DNA from: Nitrosopumilus oxyclinae
GTDB lineage: Archaea > Thermoproteota > Nitrososphaeria > Nitrososphaerales > Nitrosopumilaceae
NCBI RefSeq assembly: GCF_013407165.1
Contig: NZ_CP026994.1
Coordinates: 1,392,187-1,456,186, forward strand
Reading direction: 5' to 3'
Length of the DNA: 64,000 nt
Numbering within the stretch: position 1 is the stretch's first letter; each line of letters starts with the position of its first letter. The notes beneath the pieces are model-generated. The model saw only the letters and a program-made list of their open reading frames with translations, was not told the origin of the DNA and ran no database searches. Of this stretch, positions 60,035 through 64,000 are shown piece by piece. Made by a program: the position numbers and the translations under genes.

Positions 60035-61198
60035 TTATACACTTTGGAATACGTGAACAGCACAACTTGCACCTGTTGCACCAAAGTTATGAGTTAAACC
60101 AATTTTTGCATCTTTAACAGTTCTTGCACCAGCTTTTCCAGTTAGTTGATCAAATACTTCTACTACTTGTCCAACACCTGTTGCACCAATTGGATGTCCT
60201 TTTGATTTAAGACCACCTGATGGATTAATAGAAATGTCAGAATTTAATTTTGTTCTACCTTCACGAACAGCTTGAACACCTTGTCCTTTATCAAAGAATC
60301 CCAAGTCTTCAGTGTCAACTACTTCTGCAATAGTGAAACAGTCATGTACTTCTGCAAAGTCAATATCTTTTGCAGTTATACCTGCCATCTTGTATGCATC
60401 TGCTGCTGCAAGCTTTGTACTTGGAATTGTTGTCATATGTTCACGTCCTTGTAATGCAGCAGGTGAACCACCTCTGCCTGAACCAATTACTTCAATGTAA
60501 TCACCACCATGTGCTTTTGCAAACTTTTCAGAACAAAGAATAACAGAACTTGCACCATCAGAAAATGGACAGCAGTCATAAAGTTTTAGTGGACTTGCAA
60601 CTACTGGAGATTTCATTACATCGTCAATAGTAATTTTCTTTTGCATGTGAGCTTTTGGATTAAGAAAACCGTTATCGTGATTTTTCACTGCAACTGCTGC
60701 AAAGTCTTCTTCAGTTGCATCAAACTCTGTCAAGTAAGCTCTTGCCATTGATGCAAACAATCCTGGAAACGATGCACCGGCTTGACCTTCATAAAAAAAG
60801 TCAGAACAATATGCAAAGTAAGTTGTTGTCCATTCAGTTCCTGTGTGAGTTACTTTTTCAACACCGGTTACAACTAGACAATCATAAAATCCTGCTGCAA
60901 CATTTGCATAGGCTTCTCTAAAAGATACAGAGCCACTTCCACATGCGGACTCTATAGTTAATGATGGTTTATCTGGAATTCCTAATCGGCTCATCAATAC
61001 TGGACCGAGGTGGACTTGCTTGTCAGCAACTCCGAAAACGTTTGAAATGTATGATGCTTGAATGTCTTTTGGGGAGATTCCTGCACTTTCTATGGCTGAA
61101 ACTGACGCCTGAGTAGTGATATCTGCTATACTTTCATTTAATTTTCCATATTTGGTGCTACCAGCGCCAAGAACACAAACCTTTTCCACAAATGTCAC
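60035..61198 (-). CDS. Thiolase (acetyl-CoA C-acetyltransferase family, SCP-x type)
   Basis: A 387-residue thiolase. It has the active-site Cys in ESACGSGSVSF (about 83-93), HDCFTIAEV near 285-293, GGLKSKGHPIGATG near 334-347 and a terminal HNFGATGASCAVHVF. It condenses or cleaves acetyl-CoA units; in these archaea it may serve the final acetoacetyl-CoA step of the carbon-fixation cycle or mevalonate synthesis. It lacks the usual second Cys spelling of classical thiolases, as in SCP-x relatives. It is coupled to DUF35. Confidence 0.9.
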   Translation of the reverse strand: MTFVEKVCVLGAGSTKYGKLNESIADITTQASVSAIESAGISPKDIQASYISNVFGVADKQVHLGPVLMSRLGIPDKPSLTIESACGSGSVSFREAYANVAAGFYDCLVVTGVEKVTHTGTEWTTTYFAYCSDFFYEGQAGASFPGLFASMARAYLTEFDATEEDFAAVAVKNHDNGFLNPKAHMQKKITIDDVMKSPVVASPLKLYDCCPFSDGASSVILCSEKFAKAHGGDYIEVIGSGRGGSPAALQGREHMTTIPSTKLAAADAYKMAGITAKDIDFAEVHDCFTIAEVVDTEDLGFFDKGQGVQAVREGRTKLNSDISINPSGGLKSKGHPIGATGVGQVVEVFDQLTGKAGARTVKDAKIGLTHNFGATGASCAVHVFQSV

Positions 61199-61245
61199 TG
61201 ACCCATTTCCCTATAAAAATTGTTTTAGTAAATTCATCATAGAAA

Positions 61246-61713
61246 ATGCCAAGAAGGAAATCAAGTCTCAAAACTGTACAGATCAAAAAGCCTACAATGA
61301 GACATGTCGTCAAAACAACAAAATCAAAAACTAGCATCTTCAAAAAAGAAATCATTCAATATTTTGATAGTAATGGATTCCTATCTTGGTCCTCAAAAGA
61401 GAGAAAATACATTATTCTTGGGACAAATTCTCCAAAAAACGGTCTAGTACCATGTCCTGAATGCAAGCTTGGAGAGTTAATGGTAATTAAAAATAAAGCC
61501 ACACGAAAACGATTCATGGGTTGTTCTAACTTTTATGGTGGATGTAAAGCATCATCACCGTTATTACAAAAAGCAAGAATGAGGGCTATGAAAAAACCAT
61601 GCGATATATGCAAATGGCCAATGATAATTTTTCGTTATTCACGAAATCAGAAATGGACTAAACAGTGTGGAAATTTTAATTGTGAAAGCAGAAAAATTAA
61701 GCCTTCAAAGTAG
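61246..61713 (+). CDS. Protein with two topoisomerase IA-type C4 zinc fingers
   Basis: A 155-residue basic protein. The N-terminus (1-30) is Lys/Arg/Ser-rich. Residues about 65-100 hold CPECKLGELMVIKNK...FMGCSNFYGGC, the DNA topoisomerase I C-terminal zinc-finger pattern; a second copy (CDICKWPMIIFRYS...CGNFNC) follows near 118-146. It probably binds single-stranded DNA or RNA. No topoisomerase catalytic domain is present. The gene faces the nitrilase gene and their ends overlap by 17 bases. Confidence 0.85.
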   Translation: MPRRKSSLKTVQIKKPTMRHVVKTTKSKTSIFKKEIIQYFDSNGFLSWSSKERKYIILGTNSPKNGLVPCPECKLGELMVIKNKATRKRFMGCSNFYGGCKASSPLLQKARMRAMKKPCDICKWPMIIFRYSRNQKWTKQCGNFNCESRKIKPSK

Positions 61714-62503
61714 GATAAACATCAGTTCTTCTGTTTTTTAACAAGGGTAAAATTTTTCGTGTTTGTTTTACTTTGTTCAAATCAATGTTTACAAAACTAA
61801 TTCCTTGCTTCTGTTTCATGTCAAGTATGATTTTACCATAAGGATCAACTACTAAACTTCGTCCACAGTAAATGTTTCCAACTTGATCAGGTGCGATAAC
61901 ATAGCATCCATTTTCAATTGCACGTGTTTTATTAATTGTAATCCAATGTTCTTCTTTCATGTTACCTTTCACCCAAGCAGATGGTGCAACTAGTATTTCT
62001 GATCCTGCAGCTGCAAGTGATCTTGACATCTCTGGGAACCTCAAGTCATAACATATCATCATTCCAATTTTTCCTATAGATGTTTTAACTGGCTTTGCAA
62101 TTTTTGAACCTGATTTCATCTTGTCTGATTCTTTGAATCCCAATGCATCATAGAGGTGTATTTTACGATAAGTAGAGATTACTTTACCGGATTTATCAAT
62201 GACAAATGCAGTATCATAAACACGATTTTTTGTTGTGCTTTTCTCATAAAATGAGCCTATAACTTGGATTTTGTTTTCTTTTGCAGCTTTTACAAGAGTA
62301 CTAACAAAATTTCCATTAATTGTTTCAGACAAATCTGCTAATTGTTTTGGAGTTTGTGCCGAGTTTGTGTAAAACATCATAAATTCCGGAAATGCACATA
62401 AAGTTGCTTTTTTTGATGCAGCTTTTGAAATAAATGAAATTATTTTTTTGAGATTTACTTCTTTGTTTGTTGATGCTGTGAATTGTACTACTGCAACTTT
62501 CAT
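61697..62503 (-). CDS. Nitrilase-superfamily amidase (Nit2-like)
   Basis: A 268-residue carbon-nitrogen hydrolase. The catalytic triad is Glu in CAFPEFMMF near 37-45, Lys in YRKIHLYD near 112-119 and Cys in MICYDLRFPE near 148-157. The sequence resembles omega-amidase/Nit2 members that repair or recycle deaminated glutamine or glutathione. It is cytoplasmic with no signal. A TATA box and a palindrome lie upstream of the start. Confidence 0.92.
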   Translation of the reverse strand: MKVAVVQFTASTNKEVNLKKIISFISKAASKKATLCAFPEFMMFYTNSAQTPKQLADLSETINGNFVSTLVKAAKENKIQVIGSFYEKSTTKNRVYDTAFVIDKSGKVISTYRKIHLYDALGFKESDKMKSGSKIAKPVKTSIGKIGMMICYDLRFPEMSRSLAAAGSEILVAPSAWVKGNMKEEHWITINKTRAIENGCYVIAPDQVGNIYCGRSLVVDPYGKIILDMKQKQGISFVNIDLNKVKQTRKILPLLKNRRTDVYPTLKA

Positions 62504-62542
62504 GAATTTGATTGATTGTATTATAATAAAAGGATAAACTTG

Positions 62543-62565
62543 TGGTACAATTTAGAAATGTACCA
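62543..62565. promoter_or_regulatory. Inverted repeat upstream of the nitrilase gene
   Basis: TGGTACA and TGTACCA are exact reverse complements spaced by nine bases, 40-62 bases before the nitrilase ATG. An AT-rich TATA-like box (TTTATTATAATA) follows between it and the start. Confidence 0.45.
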
Positions 62566-62629
62566 TTTTCTTATTATGCAAATTCATTGTATTCAATACA
62601 AACCGATCATAGTGTGTATGTCAACCCTA

Positions 62630-62653
62630 GACTGGAGGGGATATTTTCCAGTC
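62630..62653. terminator. Hairpin after the tautomerase gene
   Basis: GACTGGA and TCCAGTC pair across a ten-base loop, 19 bases beyond the tautomerase stop on the minus strand. It could be a 3'-end or transcription-stop structure. No clear T run directly follows. Confidence 0.45.
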
Positions 62654-62671
62654 AAATATTTTTAAAAATAA

Positions 62672-62848
62672 TTAAAGTTGGTTTCCTGCTAAAAACCAAT
62701 TTTCTTTAGGATTGTCTTCAAAAACAACAATAACGTGACTTTCTTTTGTTTTTAGAATATCAACTGCTGATTTTGTGATTGCTTTTGCGTATTCGTCCTT
62801 TTGTTCCTGAGTTCTACCAGGATACATTGACACTGTAATCAGAGGCAT
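62672..62848 (-). CDS. 4-oxalocrotonate tautomerase-family small protein
   Basis: Fifty-eight residues, MPLITVSMYPGRTQEQKDEY and on. The N-terminal Pro2 (catalytic after Met removal), the GRT...K helix and VIVVFEDNPKENWFLAG near 40-56 are family marks. The oligomeric tautomerase fold is very small, so the length is normal. Substrate unknown. It was too short for the usual cut-off. It lies 76 bases downstream of the rhomboid gene stop on the same strand. Confidence 0.85.
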   Translation of the reverse strand: MPLITVSMYPGRTQEQKDEYAKAITKSAVDILKTKESHVIVVFEDNPKENWFLAGNQL

Positions 62849-62924
62849 GTGAATTTCAAATGGATTGGGGGATTTATTCTTTCAATAATCTGGTCTGTAA
62901 CCATAACGTGTCCCATACATAGAA

Positions 62925-63668
62925 TCAGAACGATGAGTTTTTTTTGTAGATATAGCCAGCTGCTAATCCTACTAAAAATCCTCCAATGTGTGCAAGAAAT
63001 GCTACTCCACCACTTGATGCACCAAATCCACCAATAAAAAATGGAATTAAATTCTGAAATACAAACCAAAAAGGTAAGAACCATCTAGCTTGAACATGCA
63101 TCATAAAGTATCCCATAAGAGTTAGAATTCTAGCTCTTGGGAAAATAATTAGATAAGCTCCGAGAACTCCCGAAATTGCACCGGATGCACCAACTGCAGG
63201 AATAGGACTTGTAGGTTCACCTAAAACATGAATTAATCCAGCAACAATTCCCCAAATTAAATAAATTAAAAGAAATTTTAATTTTCCAAATTTGTGTTCT
63301 ATATTATCACCAAATACCCACAAAAATAACATGTTACCACCAAAATGCAAAAGTCCTCCATGCATGAAAGTAGAAGTCAGTAAAGAGATGTATGAAACAC
63401 TTGGACAAGAAAGTGAAACTGTACCACCACCAAAATTAATGAGAGATGCAGTAGCACCGGTAATACAATTTGGGACAGCACCCCAATTGTAATACATGCT
63501 GATTGTATTTGCATGAATTCCACTTGCATCTACCATTTCAAAATCAAAAAATTGTCCAGTAATTGCAACTTGAATAAAAAATACAATTGTATTTGTTATG
63601 ATTAATCCAATTGTAATTTTAGGCTTAAAACCAGGTGGAGTTGGGTTTTCATCTTTTAAAGGAATCAT
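62925..63668 (-). CDS. Rhomboid intramembrane serine protease
   Basis: A 247-residue membrane protein with about six spans. The catalytic dyad is Ser in GASGAISG near 157-164 and His in FLAHIGGF near 227-234; the HGGLLHFGGNMLFLWVFG segment (about 107-124) is the conserved L1/TM2 region. It cleaves membrane proteins within the bilayer. There is a soluble N-terminus of about 20 residues. Its neighbours give no pathway hint. Confidence 0.92.
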   Translation of the reverse strand: MIPLKDENPTPPGFKPKITIGLIITNTIVFFIQVAITGQFFDFEMVDASGIHANTISMYYNWGAVPNCITGATASLINFGGGTVSLSCPSVSYISLLTSTFMHGGLLHFGGNMLFLWVFGDNIEHKFGKLKFLLIYLIWGIVAGLIHVLGEPTSPIPAVGASGAISGVLGAYLIIFPRARILTLMGYFMMHVQARWFLPFWFVFQNLIPFFIGGFGASSGGVAFLAHIGGFLVGLAAGYIYKKNSSF

Positions 63669-63728
63669 GAATTAATTCAATTCAATAAAAATCGTATAAT
63701 AAGATTATTTAGTATTTTAAAATATAAG

Positions 63729-63866
63729 ATGAGAAACAGTTACCAAAATGACTCCTTTGTTTCTCACCTAACTATGGCCTGTGTAATTTACTATACAATA
63801 GATAAAAACAAAATTGGTACATTCGTAAGATGTATTAAAAAAATGAAAAAGAAAAAAGAATTTTAA
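63729..63866 (+). CDS. Possible 45-residue basic protein
   Basis: A frame starting MRNSYQNDSFVSHLTMAC and ending in a Lys run (KKMKKKKEF). A TATA-like TATAATAAG (63691-63702) lies about 30 bases upstream, so a leaderless message is possible. It occupies most of the 200-base gap between convergent or divergent neighbours, with no competing frame. It may be a chance frame in AT-rich DNA. Confidence 0.35.
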   Translation: MRNSYQNDSFVSHLTMACVIYYTIDKNKIGTFVRCIKKMKKKKEF

Positions 63867-63868
63867 GA

Positions 63869-64000
63869 TTATTCTTCTGGGTGGTGTTCAACATCAACAA
63901 GTAGACCTTTTTTATCTAATTTATCACAGATTTTTTCGCCATCACTTGTTGGTTCAATAAATCCTCTAAGAACACCTACTCCTCCATCACCATGAATCAT
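63869..64000 (-). CDS. Unknown protein, cut by or starting at the right edge
   Basis: An open frame of 43 residues that ends in a TAA at 63869-63871 and has an ATG exactly at the right window edge (63998-64000). The visible sequence is MIHGDGGVGVLRGFIEPTSDG and on to VDVEHHPEE. Whether that ATG is the start or internal cannot be told. No family recognised. Confidence 0.55.
   Translation of the reverse strand: MIHGDGGVGVLRGFIEPTSDGEKICDKLDKKGLLVDVEHHPEE

Noticed and set aside
1-64000. rRNA operon, replication origin or IS element
   Set aside because: No rRNA-like sequence, no Orc1/Cdc6 gene with origin repeats, and no transposase were seen in the window.

Overview
The window is AT-rich, gene-dense archaeal DNA whose gene content points to an ammonia-oxidizing thaumarchaeon (Nitrososphaerota), most likely the Nitrosopumilus/Nitrosarchaeum group. 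Archaeal markers include Dph2, TiaS, Csl4, MptE, a thermosome, eL42/eS27/eS19, PDCD5, Rpp21, Nep1, NAC, TFE, Trm56 and GTP cyclohydrolase III. TATA boxes lie about 25-35 bases before starts, and many transcripts look leaderless. Genes that suit this group are a B12 operon with a B12-dependent ribonucleotide reductase, an aldehyde dehydrogenase and a thiolase/DUF35 pair suited to the 3-hydroxypropionate/4-hydroxybutyrate cycle, and several small zinc or Lys-rich proteins.

Layout. 0-2.3 kb: HMG-CoA reductase (cut by the left edge) and a secreted PQQ-type sugar dehydrogenase. 2.3-19.4 kb: initiator tRNA-Met beside tiaS, then dph2, a zinc MDR oxidoreductase, csl4, pheA, guaB, folP and mptE (divergent), guaA, a ROK kinase, thermosome and adenine deaminase. 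19.4-25.8 kb: eL42/eS27, the overlapping cobD-cobQ-cbiB-cobS-cobY operon, asd, and an Lrp/AsnC regulator. 25.8-35.4 kb: heme O synthase, then an accessory-like stretch of small and unknown genes, two phasin-like proteins, a repeat-bearing protein with near-identical 96-base tandem repeats, a thioesterase, a UbiD decarboxylase and a RuvC-like protein. 35.4-41.5 kb: NAC/PUA pair, PhoU-like regulator, hflX, trm56, tfe and aldehyde dehydrogenase. 41.5-47.1 kb: hemerythrin, an H1-tail-like protein and a riboflavin cluster. 47.2-53.1 kb: TPR, RHH and response-regulator genes, a CitE-like lyase, a second MDR gene, PDCD5, eS19, Rpp21, tRNA-Gly and Nep1. 53.1-64 kb: a secreted barrel-like protein, class II ribonucleotide reductase, its fused upstream neighbour, DUF35/thiolase, a topoisomerase-type zinc-finger protein, nitrilase, tautomerase and rhomboid protease.

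The most unusual gene is at 57153-59327. It joins a winged helix-turn-helix, an ATP-cone and an anaerobic (class III) ribonucleotide-reductase fold. Its only four cysteines are in the C-terminal zinc ribbon, so it has no thiyl cysteine and no visible glycyl-radical loop. It sits directly upstream of the B12-dependent reductase, and the gap contains inverted repeats. I infer a dead reductase turned into a nucleotide-sensing regulator. Other points worth attention are a cobyric acid synthase lacking its glutaminase domain, an amidohydrolase translationally embedded in the riboflavin operon, and two genes (25.3 kb and 35.4 kb) whose conserved N-termini have no ATG/GTG/TTG start.
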